Origin: Serratia symbiotica
GTDB taxonomy: Bacteria; Pseudomonadota; Gammaproteobacteria; Enterobacterales; Enterobacteriaceae
DNA: 64,000 nucleotides
Direction of reading: 5' to 3'
Assembly: GCA_011754105.1 (NCBI GenBank)
Contig: JAAKDF010000006.1
Span: 1-64,000 of the forward strand
Shown: piece by piece, positions 1-12,534 of the stretch
Layout: each line of letters opens with the position of its first letter
Position numbering within the stretch: the stretch's first letter is position 1
Made by a program: the position numbers and the translations under genes
The notes under the pieces: generated by a model
Databases searched by the model: none
What the model was told of the DNA's origin: nothing
The model's input: the letters and a program-made list of their open reading frames with translations, nothing else

Positions 1-350
1 GCACGAGGATTAGATCACTCTTCTTCTATCAAAATAGCGATTTTGATTCCGTGGCCAAGTAAAAGTTCAAGATTTCCAACTGGAAGGCTTAAACGGAGAC
101 AACACACGGAGGGAAAGTATGACAAGTTATTACCGACGTTCGATAGCTGAAATAGCTATATGCAGAGTAAAACAGCTATTTGGTGGTCACCTGTCGCTGC
201 AAGATTATGATGAGCAAGTTGCAAAGGCTATGGCCATGAGCTATGCATTAAACAAGATGACGCTGGCCGGTATGCCAGAAACTCTACGCGTTGCCTGAAA
301 GATGCCCATTCATGGGGCTTTTTATTCTAAATCTAATTTATTCAACAAAG
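1..350 (+). mobile_element. IS5/IS903-like insertion sequence remnant (internally deleted, cut by window start)
   Basis: Shares 'gatcactctt..tcaaaatagcga', 'ttcaagatt..caactggaaggctt', 'acagctatttggtggtcacct' and terminal 'ttattcaacaaagccc' with copies at 29.2, 35.0 and 38.6 kb. Confidence 0.8.
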
Positions 351-357
351 CCCAACA

Positions 358-432
358 ACGCCCTATTTTATTTGCTATTTTATACCTGCGCAGCGCTAAC
401 TATCCTCACGTACCCCTATACGCTACCTAATT
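358..432. repeat. Dispersed repeat family A degenerate copy
   Basis: cgccctattttatttgctattttatacctgcgcagcgctaactatcctcacgtacccctatacgctac. Confidence 0.55.
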
Positions 433-471
433 AATAAGATAATACATTTAGCGAGGGTGCTATAACACGCT

Positions 472-1650
472 ATGACTCAATACGCTTCTCCCATTTTGAC
501 ATCACTGCTTGATACTGACGCCTATAAGTTTCATATGCAGCAAGCCGTGTTACACCGCTATCCCACAATCAGCATTGCAGCGAAATTACTGCTGTCGTGG
601 TAACGAGTTGCTTGGTAAGTATGCCGATGAGATCCGTGCTCAAGTCGCACTGATGAGCTAATTGGCGCTGACAGACGCATAATTTACCTATCTCTCAGGA
701 CTTCCTTTTTTCAGCCATTACTATCTAAATTGGCTGCTATATTTTCGCTACCATCTGCAGTAGGTTAGTATCTAAAACCGCAGTAGCAAACTACAGATAC
801 GTATCGCCGGGCCGTAGTGCGAGGTAATCATATGGGGAATGCGACTACTAGGGGTAATCAGCGATGTTGTACAAACGCCAGAGGTCACCCCGAAACTGGT
901 TGTCGCCCATCTGCGCAGCAATTTGTTACAATTAAACCCCCTGGCTAGCGATATGGATATCTCGCGTTTCAAGATGGTGGACTTTGGCACGTGTCACCGT
1001 TTCTCGCAGGGCTTGCAGCAGGGGATTATCAGCACTATGAAGGCAAAGTTCCCGTATTTGGCCAGTACCAGCAATTATGATCTGCCGCATCAGTGGGATC
1101 TAGCACCGGTTGGTACCCAGGCGCATGAATGCTTCTAGGATCACTAGCAGATCAGCAACAGGCTTTATCCAACAGCCATCACGCTGCTTTGCATGCTTGG
1201 CTGGATGAATATCCGAATCAGCTCAGCATCGCGCTAACCGACTGCATCACTATGGATGCCTTCCTGCTCGATTTGGGATCGCAAAACGTTACCAAGGACT
1301 GCGCTACGATTCGGGAGATCCGTTCGCATGTGGCACGAAAGCGATCGCCCATTACTGGGCACTTGGCATTGACCAGATTAGTAAAACACTGGTGTTCTCA
1401 GATAACTTTGATCTGGATAAGGCGCGGTCGCTGTACCGCCATGTCTACCAGCACATCAATCTGGTGTTCGGCATCGGCAACCACTTTACCTGCGATATTC
1501 CGGGCGTTAAGCTGCTGAATATTTTAATTAAATTAATCTAATGTAAAGGTAACCCGGTAGCCAATATTTTCTATAGCACAGGGAAAACTATCTGTCAGGA
1601 TCAAGCTTTTGTCAAAGCTTTGCGCAAATCATTTGATCTCTAACACTGGT
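472..1650 (+). pseudogene. pncB: Nicotinate phosphoribosyltransferase, frameshifted/interrupted
   Basis: Starts [31 protein letters not shown]; later fragments (VISDVVQTPEVTPKLVVAHLRSNLLQL; KVPVFGQYQQL-like) in several frames; located upstream of asnS as in enterobacteria. Confidence 0.85.
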
Positions 1651-1815
1651 GAAAACCCCCGTTTTAACTTTCTTTGCCGGATATAGCACTTAGAAATGTG
1701 GCCATCATCTGAAGATTTCTGCTTGTGCTCTGCCATTCGGCAAGTAACATAGCAAGCATCTCCATATTCTTAGGTTATCAGCCAATTCTAAACCAAATGT
1801 TGAAGAGAGAAATCT

Positions 1816-3216
1816 ATGAGCGTAGTGCCTGTAGTCGATGTGCTGCATAGTCGTGCTGCAGTTGGCAGTGAAGTCACCGTGCGTGGATGGGTACGTACCC
1901 GGAGAGATTCTAAAGCAGGTATCTCCTTTCTGGTCGTCTATGACGGTTCCTGCTTTAATCCTTTACAGGCTGTGGTTGATCATTCTCTGCCGAATTATCA
2001 AGATGAAGTACTACACCTTACCACTGGTTGTTCGATTGAAGTCACGGGCAAGGTTGTCGCATCGCCAGGTAAAGGCCAAAGTTTCGAGTTGCATGTTACT
2101 GCTATCAACGTGTTCGGCTGGGTAGACGATCCAGACACTTATCCCATGGCAGCCAAACGTCACAGCATTGAGTATCTGCGTGAAGTAGCCCATTTGCGCC
2201 CACGGACCAACCTGATCGGCGCTGTGGCGCGCGTGCGCCATACCTTGGCACAGGCTATTCACCGCTACTATCACGAGAATGGGTTTTTCTGGGTATCTAC
2301 CCCACTGATTACCGCCTCTGATACCGAAGGTGCTGGCGAAATGTTTCGCGTTTCTACGCTGGATCTGGAAAACCTACCGCGCAACAACCAAGGTGCTACT
2401 GATTTCAGCGAAGACTTCTTCGGCGAAGAAGCTTTCCTGACTGTATCCGGCCAGTTAAATGGCGAAACCTACGCCTGCGCGCTATCAAAAATATATACCT
2501 TTGGCCCAACCTTCCGTGCTGAAAACTCCAACACCAGCCGCCATCTTGCGGAGTTCTGGATGGTCGAGCCGGAAGTCGCTTTTGCTACACTGTATGACGT
2601 TGCCACACTGGCAGAGAAAATGCTGAAGTATGTGTTCCAGGCAGTCTTGAATGAGCGTATAGACGATATGAAATTCTTCGCCGAGCGTGTCGACAAAGAC
2701 GCCATCGTTCGCCTGCAACGTTTTGTTTCTTCCGATTTCGCGCAGGTTGATTACACTGAAGCAGTAGAGATCCTTCTCGCTTCCGGCCAGAACTTTGAAA
2801 ACCCAGTATCGTGGGGCATTGACTTTTCTTCCGAGCATGAGTGCTATCTTGCGGAGAAACATTTCAAGTCCCCTGTGGTGGTGAAAAATTACCCAAAAGA
2901 CATCAAAGCCTTCTATATGCGCATGAATAAAGATGGCAAAACTGTGGCGTCAATGGACGTATTGGCACCTGGTATCGGTGAGATCATTGGCGGATCTCAG
3001 CGTGAAGAGCGCCTAGATGTGCTAGATCAGCGTCTGGCAGATATGGGGATGAATAAAGAAGACTACGGGTGGTATCGTGACTTGCGTCGCTACGGGACCG
3101 TACCTCACGCCGGCTTTGGTTTAGGCTTTGAACGTTTAATCGCCTACGTCACCGGTGTACAAAACGTACGTGATGTAATCCCTTTTCCACGTACTCCACG
3201 TAATGTAAGATTCTAA
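1816..3216 (+). CDS. asnS: Asparaginyl-tRNA synthetase
   Basis: 466-aa ORF, class II aaRS motifs ([15 protein letters not shown]), pncB-asnS-ompF-aspC order. Confidence 0.97.
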   Translation: MSVVPVVDVLHSRAAVGSEVTVRGWVRTRRDSKAGISFLVVYDGSCFNPLQAVVDHSLPNYQDEVLHLTTGCSIEVTGKVVASPGKGQSFELHVTAINVFGWVDDPDTYPMAAKRHSIEYLREVAHLRPRTNLIGAVARVRHTLAQAIHRYYHENGFFWVSTPLITASDTEGAGEMFRVSTLDLENLPRNNQGATDFSEDFFGEEAFLTVSGQLNGETYACALSKIYTFGPTFRAENSNTSRHLAEFWMVEPEVAFATLYDVATLAEKMLKYVFQAVLNERIDDMKFFAERVDKDAIVRLQRFVSSDFAQVDYTEAVEILLASGQNFENPVSWGIDFSSEHECYLAEKHFKSPVVVKNYPKDIKAFYMRMNKDGKTVASMDVLAPGIGEIIGGSQREERLDVLDQRLADMGMNKEDYGWYRDLRRYGTVPHAGFGLGFERLIAYVTGVQNVRDVIPFPRTPRNVRF

Positions 3217-3260
3217 ATTAACCATTTCAAACACCTTTTTAACGATATTTATAACAAAAC

Positions 3261-3286
3261 AAGGCCAGATTTACGCTGGCCTTTGT
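3261..3286 (+). terminator. Putative intrinsic terminator after asnS
   Basis: Inverted repeat aaggccag-atttacg-ctggcctt shortly after the stop codon. Confidence 0.6.
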
Positions 3287-3521
3287 GCATTTATAGATAA
3301 TGATCCATATCACAAAGCTCCCAGAATTTTACAATTAGTAACATATAGTTACTTTTTAAAACTATATCGAGAGATTAGTAGCATTTTCTTTCTAGATTAA
3401 CCTGCCCGTGAATGGAACACTGCGTTCAGACATAGTTCGGCACCAATCTATCAACAATAGTTCAAAAGGATTATTGTTGGCAGTGGCACAAATGCCAGAA
3501 AAACACCAATGAGGGTAATTA

Positions 3522-4619
3522 ATGATGAAGAACAACATTCTTAAAGTAGTAATCCCAGCTCTGTTTGCTGCGGGTGCAGCAAACGCAGCAGAAATCTACA
3601 ACAAAGACGGCAACAAGTTGAATCTGTACGGTACAGTTGCCGGTCTGCATTTTTTATCCAAAGATAAACATGAAAATAAAGATAAATCCTATGCTCGTAT
3701 GGGATTCAAAGGGGAAACCAAGATTACTGACCAACTGACTGGCTATGGTCAGTGGGAATACGAGCTTACGACTAACCGCTCTGAATCTCTAGGTTCCAGA
3801 GGTAGCAAAACTCGTCTGGGCTTTGCTGGTTTGAAATTTTCTGACTACGGTTCATTCGATTACGGCCGTAACTACGGCGTACTGTACAACGTGGAGAGCT
3901 GGACAAATTCACTACCGGAGTTTAGTGGCGACACTTACTCTTCTGCCGACAATTTCATGACTAGTCGTACCAGCAGCGTTGCAACTTACCGTAACAACAA
4001 TTTATTCGGCTTGGTTGAAGGACTAAACTTCGCTTTGCAGTATCAAGGAAAAAACACTGCGAAAGAACGCAACATCGAGGAACAAAACAGCGAAGGATGG
4101 GGGATATCCTCTACTTATGATATCAGTGAAGGCATAAGCATTGGTGCTGCCTATGCGTCCTCTAACCGTACCGAAACACAGAAGTCAAATGATAAAGAGC
4201 TTGGCAAAAAGGCTGAGGCCTGGACTGTGGGTACAAAATACGACGCCAACAACGTTTACCTGGCAGCAATGTACGCAGAAACCCGAAACATGACGCCATT
4301 CGGTAAAGACTCCTATGAGAATGGCATCGCTAACAAAACTCACAACTTCGAAGTTACCGCACAGTACCGATTCGACTTTGGCCTACGTCCAGCAGTGTCC
4401 TACCTGCAATCTAAAGGTAAGAACATACACTACTCCGGAACAGCGCATAACCAAGATCTTGTTAAATATATCTCTGTTGGTAGCACTTACGAATTTAACA
4501 AAAATATGTCCACTTATGTTGATTACAAAATCAACCTGATGAACGACAACGAGTTCACTAAAGCCATTGGCACAACTACCGATAATATCGTTGCTCTGGG
4601 TCTGGTTTACCAGTTCTAA
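3522..4619 (+). CDS. ompF: Outer membrane porin (OmpF/OmpC family)
   Basis: 365 aa with signal peptide (…FAAGAANA), [14 protein letters not shown] start, C-terminal VALGLVYQF; asnS-porin-aspC synteny. Confidence 0.9.
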   Translation: MMKNNILKVVIPALFAAGAANAAEIYNKDGNKLNLYGTVAGLHFLSKDKHENKDKSYARMGFKGETKITDQLTGYGQWEYELTTNRSESLGSRGSKTRLGFAGLKFSDYGSFDYGRNYGVLYNVESWTNSLPEFSGDTYSSADNFMTSRTSSVATYRNNNLFGLVEGLNFALQYQGKNTAKERNIEEQNSEGWGISSTYDISEGISIGAAYASSNRTETQKSNDKELGKKAEAWTVGTKYDANNVYLAAMYAETRNMTPFGKDSYENGIANKTHNFEVTAQYRFDFGLRPAVSYLQSKGKNIHYSGTAHNQDLVKYISVGSTYEFNKNMSTYVDYKINLMNDNEFTKAIGTTTDNIVALGLVYQF

Positions 4620-4654
4620 GTTATTGCGCTTAACTCCAATTTAGCGTCTATAAC

Positions 4655-4860
4655 CCTAAATAATTCGCTTTACAGGAAAGGCAGTAACCTAGCGAAAAAT
4701 CGGTCGTAAACCGACTCTAACGGCGCCTGTGCTGCCTCGCAGACGGGACCTCAGGGTTAAGGTTTATGGATTTACCCAGAAGCACATTCAACAGTCAGTA
4801 AATGGGGTAAGCGAGGAAAGCTAGCGCACAAGCAACATGAAGTATAGCGGATATATTTAG
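4655..4860. repeat. Dispersed repeat family B copy
   Basis: taaataattcg..tacaggaaaggcagtaa..aaatcggtc..aaccgact and gtaagcgaggaaagctagcgcacaagcaacatgaagtatagcgg; related to 19.7 kb and 63.7 kb. Confidence 0.65.
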
Positions 4861-4881
4861 TTAGAAATAAGGCTTCGGCTT

Positions 4882-4917
4882 AATGTCGATCACCTTAGGT
4901 GATCGACATTTTTTTTG
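4882..4917 (+). terminator. Strong intrinsic terminator
   Basis: 14-bp stem aatgtcgatcacct/aggtgatcgacatt followed by a T-tract. Confidence 0.85.
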
Positions 4918-5672
4918 ATAGGTCTTTGACTCTTCCTTCTCTAACCTCTTGGAATAATTTTGCGTCCACCGAAAGCGTAATACCAGATTAACAGGTCTGT
5001 TCATAACAGTGCTTTAAATGACCCTGTATCGTCCACGATAATGGCTGATAAGCAAAAACGTAAAACCTTATTGAATGTGCGCTCACCATCCCGTGTTTGG
5101 CCTCAGGGTATCTTCATTCTCTTTTCCAAAGCTGCGAATAAAGTTCATTCACGCGCATAGCCGTATAACGCAATCGACAATATCCTTGATATTAACGGTC
5201 TGGGAAATAGGACACTGGCTGAATACTGCCATACCGATGCCCAGCTACACTATAGATCCCATTAGAAGTTTGCGCCTGCGAAAAGTAACATCTCATTAGG
5301 CGTTAATGCTTGCCCGATCATGCTGACAGGCAAGCAAGTAGGCAAAGGGTTGAAGATACTATGGAGAGCTAAGATTGATAGTGCTTGAGTTAATTACATA
5401 AACAATGTTCATAAATGAACCCGTGTTACACCCGTATACGCATCGTTCAAACGATTTTACAATGATTAGCATTAGTGCATCGGCTCTGTTTTTTTGTACG
5501 TTCCGCTAACTTTTTATCCTGCTATTTTCCCCTTTTCAATAGTTTTTTCTATTGGCCTGACCTACTTTATAATGATTGCAGTGTTTTTATCGTAAGCAGT
5601 TGGCAAACCCCATCACTGGCGCTACCCTGATGCGATCCGTCTGATTAACTCCGAGATTTGGAAATCCCCGAC

Positions 5673-6863
5673 ATGTTTAAAAAAATTACTGCTGCACCAG
5701 CCGACCCAATCCTGGGTCTGGCCGATATCTTCCGTACGGACGCCCGCCTAAATAAAATCAACCTTAGCATTGGTACTTATCAAGATGAAACTGGTAACAC
5801 TCCGGTGCTAACCAGCGTTAAAAAAGCTGAGCAATATCTGCTGGAGAATGAGACCACCAAAAACTATCTCAGTATTGAAGGTATTCCGGCATTCGCCCAC
5901 TGCACGCAAGAGCTGCTGTTAGGCAAACAAAGTACTATCATAGCCGACAAGCGCGCACGTACCGCGCAAACGCCCGGCGGTACAGGTGCCCTGCGGGTAG
6001 CAGCTGACTTTATAGCCAATCAAACCAATGCTAAGCAAATCTGGATCAGCAATCCCAGCTGGCCAAACCATAAAAACGTCTTCACCGCTGTGGGTCTGGA
6101 AGTGCGGGAATATACCTACTATGACGCTGATAACCATGCGTTAGATTTTGATGGCCTGCTGGGTAGCTTGAAGCAGGCACAGACCGACGACGTAGTGTTG
6201 TTCCACGGTTGCTGCCATAACCCGACTGGCATCGATCCTACCGCCGAACAATGGCGCCAATTGGCTGAGCTTTCCGCCATCCACGGCTGGTTACCGCTAT
6301 TCGATTTTGCATACCAAGGTTTTGCCAAGGGTCTGGAAGAAGATGCTGAGGGCCTACGTATTTTTGCTGCCCAACATCAGGAGTTGATCGTCGCCAGTTC
6401 TTACTCAAAAAATTTCGGATTGTACAATGAACGCGTTGGGGCCTGCACTCTAATGGCTATAGACGTTGAAACTGCTTATCGCGCATTCAGCCAAGTGAAG
6501 GCGGCTATTCGCGCTAACTATTCCAACCCGCCGTCTCATGGGGCAGCCATAGTAGCTAACATCCTGACCAATGACGCACTGCGTACACTGTGGGTGCAGG
6601 AACTGACTGATATGCGCCAACGTATCTACAGTATGCGTCAGTTATTTGTGAATACCTTAAAGGAGAAGATCGCTCAGCAGGACTTTGAGTTTATTATCAG
6701 CCAGAACGGCATGTTCTCATTTAGTGGTCTGACCAAAGAACAAGTTATACGCCTACGTGATGAATTTGGCGTGTACGCGTTAAACTCTGGCCGTATTAAC
6801 TTTGCGGGCATGACGCCAGATAACATGACACCGTTGTGTGAAGCCATCGTTGCCGTGCTGTAA
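5673..6863 (+). CDS. aspC: Aspartate aminotransferase
   Basis: [23 protein letters not shown]..., PLP lysine region [18 protein letters not shown]-track start at 5658 includes 5 extra upstream codons. Confidence 0.96.
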   Translation: MFKKITAAPADPILGLADIFRTDARLNKINLSIGTYQDETGNTPVLTSVKKAEQYLLENETTKNYLSIEGIPAFAHCTQELLLGKQSTIIADKRARTAQTPGGTGALRVAADFIANQTNAKQIWISNPSWPNHKNVFTAVGLEVREYTYYDADNHALDFDGLLGSLKQAQTDDVVLFHGCCHNPTGIDPTAEQWRQLAELSAIHGWLPLFDFAYQGFAKGLEEDAEGLRIFAAQHQELIVASSYSKNFGLYNERVGACTLMAIDVETAYRAFSQVKAAIRANYSNPPSHGAAIVANILTNDALRTLWVQELTDMRQRIYSMRQLFVNTLKEKIAQQDFEFIISQNGMFSFSGLTKEQVIRLRDEFGVYALNSGRINFAGMTPDNMTPLCEAIVAVL

Positions 6864-6931
6864 GCACACCGGCATATAGCCACGGGGGCACTCACCGCTT
6901 CCATTATATTTCTACAAGGAAATAATAACCT

Positions 6932-7579
6932 TTACCTGGGCGGTGGAGCTTCACGCAGGAACGGATTGGTTTGCCGCTCATGTCCGAATGAGGACATAGA
7001 TCCGTGTCCGGGAATAAAGCCCATGTCGTCACCCTGCGGCAACAACTTAGTTCGAATGGCTTTGATCAGCGCCTGATGGTCGCTACGCGGAAAATCGCTG
7101 CGCCCGACGCCGCCGCTAAACAGCACGTCTCCTACCAACGCTAAGCGCGCTTGCTGGTTGATAAAGACAATATGACCCGGAGTATGGCCAGGGCAATGCA
7201 ACACTTTGAGCGTCATCTCCCCCACCTTAACCTCATCACCTTCTGCCAACCACTTAGTCGGCATTAACGGCGCGCATTCTTCCAAACCAAACATTTGGCT
7301 TTGCGCTGGCAGGTGGCCCACCAAAAAAGCATCTTCTTTGTCCGGCCCCAAAATAGGCACCTGATAATGCTCAGCTAGCTCTGCTGCAGCACCAACGTGG
7401 TCAAGATGGCCATGCGTCAGCATGATCTGAGAGAGGGTCACCCCATGTTGAGCCACTTCGGCTTTTATTTTTTCCGCATCACCGCCGGGATCGACCAGCG
7501 CCGCCTGCTGGGTATATTCACACCAAATCAGGCTACAGTTCTGACTGAAAGCAGTAACAGGAATAATATGATATTTCAT
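6932..7579 (-). CDS. gloC: Hydroxyacylglutathione hydrolase GloC (YcbL), metallo-beta-lactamase fold
   Basis: [19 protein letters not shown]..., THGHLDHVG motif; adjacent to aspC. Confidence 0.92.
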   Translation of the reverse strand: MKYHIIPVTAFSQNCSLIWCEYTQQAALVDPGGDAEKIKAEVAQHGVTLSQIMLTHGHLDHVGAAAELAEHYQVPILGPDKEDAFLVGHLPAQSQMFGLEECAPLMPTKWLAEGDEVKVGEMTLKVLHCPGHTPGHIVFINQQARLALVGDVLFSGGVGRSDFPRSDHQALIKAIRTKLLPQGDDMGFIPGHGSMSSFGHERQTNPFLREAPPPR

Positions 7580-7774
7580 AATGCTCAAATAATAACACAA
7601 ACTCCATACTCAGCAAGCTGGCTCTATTCACCTATGGGCAGCACGATTGACAACTCCTTACCGGGCCAGTATCTATATGTACAATGTTGCTTCGTGGGTA
7701 AACACCCTACACTACTAGCGTGCATTTTAATGCCGATTTACGGATATTGCTTAGTTGGATGCCTTTAATATAGA

Positions 7775-8000
7775 AATCTAAAGCCTGCCCTTTGGTGTGG
7801 TAACTGTGCCTAGCCACACCACGGCTGTGCGCCCGCAATTCGTTATTGGTATCCACATAACGCGATATCCTAAAATCAACTGTACCGGCTTGCTAGTACC
7901 TAGCAGTCCTTGCATGCGATAAAGATGATCAAAAAGACGGAGATCAATCGATTTAATTTTATGGGAACGATAATCACCGAACAGATCATTAAGCTGCATT
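7775..8000 (-). pseudogene. mepK: MepK/YcbK peptidase M15 remnant
   Basis: MQLNDLFGDYRSHKIKSIDLRLFDHLYRMQGLLGTSKPVQLILGYR..., frameshifted then NELRAHSRGVARHSYHTKGQA-like; synteny with gloC. Confidence 0.75.
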
Positions 8001-8024
8001 ACCTGCCAATAAGCGAAATCAGCG

Positions 8025-8261
8025 TTGAGCCAACAATGTATGATTATCTATACATCAACCCAGACACGCGCCAATATAGCCGCCGTACTGGATGCAGCCA
8101 CGAATGGCGAGCCATTGGCGATTACCCGGCATGATGGTTCCGCCGCTGTGGTGATAAGCAATGCTGATTTTGAGGCGTACCAAAAAGCGAAGCTGGACGC
8201 TGAGTTTAATCATATCATGCAAGGCCACGGCCGGACTATTATGGCGCTGACTGACCGATGA
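8025..8261 (+). CDS. phd: Phd/YefM-family antitoxin
   Basis: QTRANIAAVLDAATNGEPLAITRHDGSAAVVISNADFEAYQ; ATGA overlap with downstream doc remnant; start may be 8040. Confidence 0.75.
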   Translation: MSQQCMIIYTSTQTRANIAAVLDAATNGEPLAITRHDGSAAVVISNADFEAYQKAKLDAEFNHIMQGHGRTIMALTDR

Positions 8262-8633
8262 GATGGATTAGCGCCAGTGAGATCCTTATATTTCACGACA
8301 AGATTTTGCAGCTTTCCCTGGTGTGCAGGGTATGCCTGACACAGGGAAAGCTGCGGCAATTATTCACCGCGTGCATAATATAGCGAATTATGAAGGCGTA
8401 ACGGATTTTTTCGATCTGACCGCAGTGTATTGGGTAGCTATTGCCAGTGGGCATATCTTTAACAATAGCAACAAGCGCAATGCATTTTTACTACGATGGA
8501 CTTCCTTGGCCGAAACAGTGTGCTTATCCGTGATGTGGGTAACGAGCTGGAAGTGCTGACAGTGTGTGCTGCCACGGGTGAAATGAGCGTTGCACAATTA
8601 GTTCAGCGATTGCGGAAAATAATGGAGGGATGA
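8260..8633 (+). pseudogene. doc: Doc (Fic-fold death-on-curing) toxin, frameshifted
   Basis: MRWISASEILIFHDKILQ / GMPDTGKAAAIIHRVHNIANYEGVTDFFDLTAVYWVAIASGHIFNNSNKRNAF / GRNSVLIRDVGNELEVLTVCAATGEMSVAQLVQRL in successive frames. Confidence 0.8.
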
Positions 8634-8759
8634 GTGTTTACCCATCATTTCGTCTAGCCGTCCTCCGAAACAGCGCTAGATGCACTCTTTAACGTCTGGG
8701 TAAATCAGCTTGATGATCCGGAGGCTTTGGCTGTTGCCATGTAGCTGATTGCGTGACGT

Positions 8760-9313
8760 ATATCAACAAATCCCATCTACGGCTAAATGCAATTTTCTTT
8801 AGATCCGCCATTTTCCCTGACCGCATTTTTTACCTTTCACTGCCCTTTACCCAAGACGTTGAGCTCGTTAGAGTCGATAACTAGGTGTGTAATTTCATCC
8901 GGCGTTGTGGTTTTAAACGGGAAATTAACGGACTTCTCCCGCTTACTGATGCAGGTATAGTCTGGGCAGTTAAACGGCACTTTCATAATTGTGAAAATAG
9001 AGTCGAGGAAGCCCTGGAGGGCGCAAAGTATCAGGCCGAAAATCAGTTTCAGCATCAATGCTCTGGTCATTGCTATATCGGAATAATGTTGTGGGAGACC
9101 ACGCAGAGAAGATTTTGCCTCGCAGTCCCAGGCGTGAAGTGCCGTTTTATCCAGCCAGAAAGTGAGTGAACCCCGAGTGATAATGGCGTTCTTGTAAGCC
9201 TTCCAGTTGTTGATCTTGAACTTTTGCTTAGCCACGCAATGTCGCTATTTTGATAGCAGGAGAGTGATCTGATCCTCGTGCCAGCAAAATGTTCAATTTA
9301 TTCAACAACGCCC
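8760..9313 (-). mobile_element. IS5/IS903-like element, 5' half of transposase retained
   Basis: ORF 9235..8837 (MAKQKFKINNWKAYKNAIITRGSLTFWLDKTALHAW...); terminal ttattcaacaacgccc. Confidence 0.85.
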
Positions 9314-9900
9314 CTGCAAAGTAAAAACGCCCATCTGAAACAGTCTGGGCAGATTGCTCAGGCCAATCTCAACCTGGGACAATAGCAGCCTGAGCCTGAC
9401 GGCGCAAAAGAACCAGGAAGATCTTGCCAACAAACAGTGGGAACTGAGCCTAAAAGAGGGAGAAAACAACAGCAAGGGGCAGACTACCCAGTAAAATGCC
9501 GTAAAAAAGATGCAAGACTACGTGGGCGCGTATCAAAACCATGTCGATCAGGTCTCCAACATGCTGGACACCATCAACCGTGTGAAAGTAATTGACCCCA
9601 AGGCGTTTGACGGTGTGTCAGGTTTTGGCGGAGGCATTAAGTCCATAATCCCCGGGACAGCGGCAGCGGATGCCTGGGCACAGATAGAACAGGTGAAGGG
9701 GTAGGCGCGTCAGATAGGGTAGTCATACTGAAAGGTACAGGGGGCTGGACAACCAATCTTGAGGTAGAAGGAGCGGCGCCGCGGGCCTTCTTGAATATCA
9801 ACCAAAACATGTCACCCAAGGCCTCACGCACGGCTATGAGATAGCTGGGAAGAAGGTACTAAATCGACAGGTAACCAAGTTAAGGAGACAGAATCCTACC
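9314..9900 (+). pseudogene. Phage DNA-injection/transfer (internal virion) protein remnant
   Basis: EDLANKQWELSLKEGENN...YVGAYQNHVDQVSNMLDTINRVKVIDPKAFDG...PGTAAADAWAQIEQVKG, then NQNMSP; interrupted by stops. Confidence 0.6.
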
Positions 9901-10159
9901 ATTGATACTTATCAGCAGAAGATCAGCGCTTTTAACGCCGATTCGCGCAACGCCGCAGTTCCGCGACCTGGACAGGGTGAAGGGGGTTACACCTGTAAGG
10001 GTATCAATCCGGGTAACCCTACTAACTGGAGAAAGTAGTTATGGCAGGTCCCTAGGAAAAATACTAAAACAGGCCTGTAGACACCCACCTGCGGAGGAGC
10101 CGTGGACAAAATATCCATCACACACGGCCGATCCTTCGTCAACGCAGAATGACGGTGAT

Positions 10160-10526
10160 CCGCTTGCTGCTGCCGAGCAGCGGTTTGGCCTGCTACCAGG
10201 ATTACTAAACGCGGTGATCAGCAATGAGAGCAGCAGAAATACTGTGGCGACCAGTAAAAGGGGCCATCGGGCTGACGCAGATTATGCCCGACACGGCACG
10301 TGGGAGGAGTTATTACTAGGACTCGCTAAAACGCGATCCATCACTTCAGATCGAGGCTGGCACACGCTACCTTAATCAGATGCTTGACGCGCATGGCAAC
10401 GTTCCTGACGCGCTGGCAGCTTACAACTCGGGGCCAAGCAACATGCGGAAGTTCCTGTTAGGAGAGAAAACGCAAATTCCTGCAGAAATAGTAGGTTACG
10501 TGACGGATCCGCGTTACTTGGTGTAG
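10160..10526 (+). pseudogene. Phage-type lytic transglycosylase (SLT domain) remnant
   Basis: RFGLLPGLLNAVISNESSRNTVATSKRG(AIGLTQIMPDTA)... SLQIEAGTRYLNQMLDAHGNVPDALAAYNSGPSNMRKF in two frames. Confidence 0.75.
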
Positions 10527-10850
10527 GGGGGGGATCTCTATGCATTATCTGTTTCAGGAGATTGGTGCTTTCTAGGATAAAAGCAAGGTCAATTGGCATC
10601 TTTTATAGCTTATTTTATAATCTATTAATAATTTACATTATTGAATTTAATTAAATATTTTCAATGTATTAGCGCTTTGCCTTACAAAGATTCCCCCTCA
10701 GGTTTGTGCTGTTCAGCTTACTGTGGCAGGGCACAAATGCCATGTGTAGCACAGTGTGATGATAGTGTCGCTAGGATGCTTTTGAGAGTCTCCTGATGTA
10801 TTTTCAACGATCCCTGAAAAAGTAGCAGCGCATTACACTATGCGCCCCCA

Positions 10851-11513
10851 CTAGCGATATAAACCCTGCAACTCAATATAGCGCTGCACCGAGCGTGGCA
10901 GAAGATCATCACAGTTTAGCCCCTGATGATGAAGCTGGCGGATCTGGGTAGCGGAAATTTCCAGCTCTGGTGTGTCAGCCAGGTAGATATAGCCATGCGG
11001 TTTCTGGCTGAGCAGCATGGCATCGGTAATGCAATGGAGTTCCAGCCACTGCTGTATCTCCGGCGTATCTAAACGATCATGATAGCCTGGGCGTGCCAGT
11101 ACCAGGTGGTGGCAAAGATCCAGCAGTGACTGCCAGCGATTCCATTTATGCAGCGTAAATAGCGAGTCCTGGCCAATGATAAACGCCAGCGGTATCATCA
11201 TGCCACGTTCTTCACGCACTGCCTTCAAGGTTTCTATAGTATAAGAAGGAGTGGTGCGGTGCAGTTCGCGATTGTCAACCGTAAAAAGTGGGTTACCGGT
11301 GATCGCCAACTCCACCATTTTTAGCCGTTGTTGCGCATTGGCTTGAGGCTGTGGGCGGTGCGGTGGCACGTGGTTTGGCAATAGGGTGACACGATCCAAA
11401 CCCACTTCTGCGGCTAGCGCTTCAACCGGACGCAGATGACCATAATGGATAGGATCAAAGGTGCCACCAAACCAGGCCTGCAGTCTGCTTGTGCTTGGCA
11501 GATTATTGACCAT
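10851..11513 (-). CDS. nadD: Nicotinate-nucleotide adenylyltransferase
   Basis: [18 protein letters not shown] nucleotidyltransferase motif; 220 aa. Confidence 0.95.
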   Translation of the reverse strand: MVNNLPSTSRLQAWFGGTFDPIHYGHLRPVEALAAEVGLDRVTLLPNHVPPHRPQPQANAQQRLKMVELAITGNPLFTVDNRELHRTTPSYTIETLKAVREERGMMIPLAFIIGQDSLFTLHKWNRWQSLLDLCHHLVLARPGYHDRLDTPEIQQWLELHCITDAMLLSQKPHGYIYLADTPELEISATQIRQLHHQGLNCDDLLPRSVQRYIELQGLYR

Positions 11514-12534
11514 AGGTAAAACTCGCAGGCAGGGTTTTGCCGCACAGCAGCATTGACAGGGTTTCTAACGCTTGCCAAACCGACTGACCATAGTCTTGCT
11601 TGAGGGTCAGTTCAATCTGCGCCAGCTGTTGCACCGCCTGCTGCAGTTGGCTGGCAGACAACCGTTGTACTGCCAGGGTCATAAGATTGCGGCGATTTTG
11701 CCAGACCTTGTGCTGATCGAACAGCATGCGCAGCGGCACTGAAGCCATACGGTGTTGTAGGGTCAGCAACAGTAGCAGTTCACGTTGTAAAATACGCAGT
11801 AGGATCGTTAGCTCGATATCCTCCTGCTGTAACTGCTGCAAAATATGCCAAGCGCGTTTGCTCTTGCCTGCCAGTAGGGCATCCAGCCAATTGAACGGCG
11901 TAAAGTGGGCAGCATCGTTAACTGCCTGCTCGACGCGCGGTAGGGTGAGTTTGCCGTTAGGGTGCAGTAGCGATAGCCTTTCCAGTGCCTGCGACAGCGC
12001 CAGCAAGTTGCCTTCGTAGCAGTAACACAGCAATTGATTGGCCGCGTTGTCTAATTCCAGCTTCATAAGTTTTGCGCGAGCGGCAACCCAGCGAGAGAGT
12101 TGCATTTGTTCCGGCGCTTGGCAACTGACGCAGACAGCCTTTGGGCTGAGTGCTTTAAACCAGGCGCTGTTTTCCTGTGCCTTGGTCAAACGTGGGCCAC
12201 GCAATATCAGCAATATATCGTTATGCAGCAGGGAAGAAAGTTTAATCAACTGATCTCCAATCTGCTCAGTCGGGCCGTTTTCCGGGAACATTAGCAGCAT
12301 TGTTTGGCGGCTAGCGAACAGGCTCATTTCCTGGCAAATGCTGAAGATGGTATCCCAGTCGGTATGGGCATCGAGAGAAATGCTGTGGTGCTCGCTGAAC
12401 TGCTGCTGCGCGGCCTGTCGGATCAAATCTTGGCTTTCCTGTAACATCAGCGGTTCATTGCCGCTCAATAAATAACACGCGCACAGCCCTTCTCGGAGCT
12501 GAGCGGCAAGTTGCTCAGGGTAAAGGCGAATCAT
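11503..12534 (-). CDS. holA: DNA polymerase III delta subunit
   Basis: [34 protein letters not shown]; nadD-holA-lptE-leuS order. Confidence 0.95.
   Translation of the reverse strand: MIRLYPEQLAAQLREGLCACYLLSGNEPLMLQESQDLIRQAAQQQFSEHHSISLDAHTDWDTIFSICQEMSLFASRQTMLLMFPENGPTEQIGDQLIKLSSLLHNDILLILRGPRLTKAQENSAWFKALSPKAVCVSCQAPEQMQLSRWVAARAKLMKLELDNAANQLLCYCYEGNLLALSQALERLSLLHPNGKLTLPRVEQAVNDAAHFTPFNWLDALLAGKSKRAWHILQQLQQEDIELTILLRILQRELLLLLTLQHRMASVPLRMLFDQHKVWQNRRNLMTLAVQRLSASQLQQAVQQLAQIELTLKQDYGQSVWQALETLSMLLCGKTLPASFTYGQ

Noticed and set aside
5075-5299. 74-aa ORF between ompF and aspC
   Set aside because: Composition looks like decayed intergenic sequence; no recognisable family
10600-10680. 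AT-rich stretch considered as an attachment site or promoter
   Set aside because: Only base composition supports it; no repeats or motif found
12038-12294. Forward-strand ORFs inside holA (and many similar antisense ORFs inside leuS, lnt, thrS, pheT, arn genes)
   Set aside because: Antisense shadow ORFs of confidently identified genes; no independent motif or RBS support
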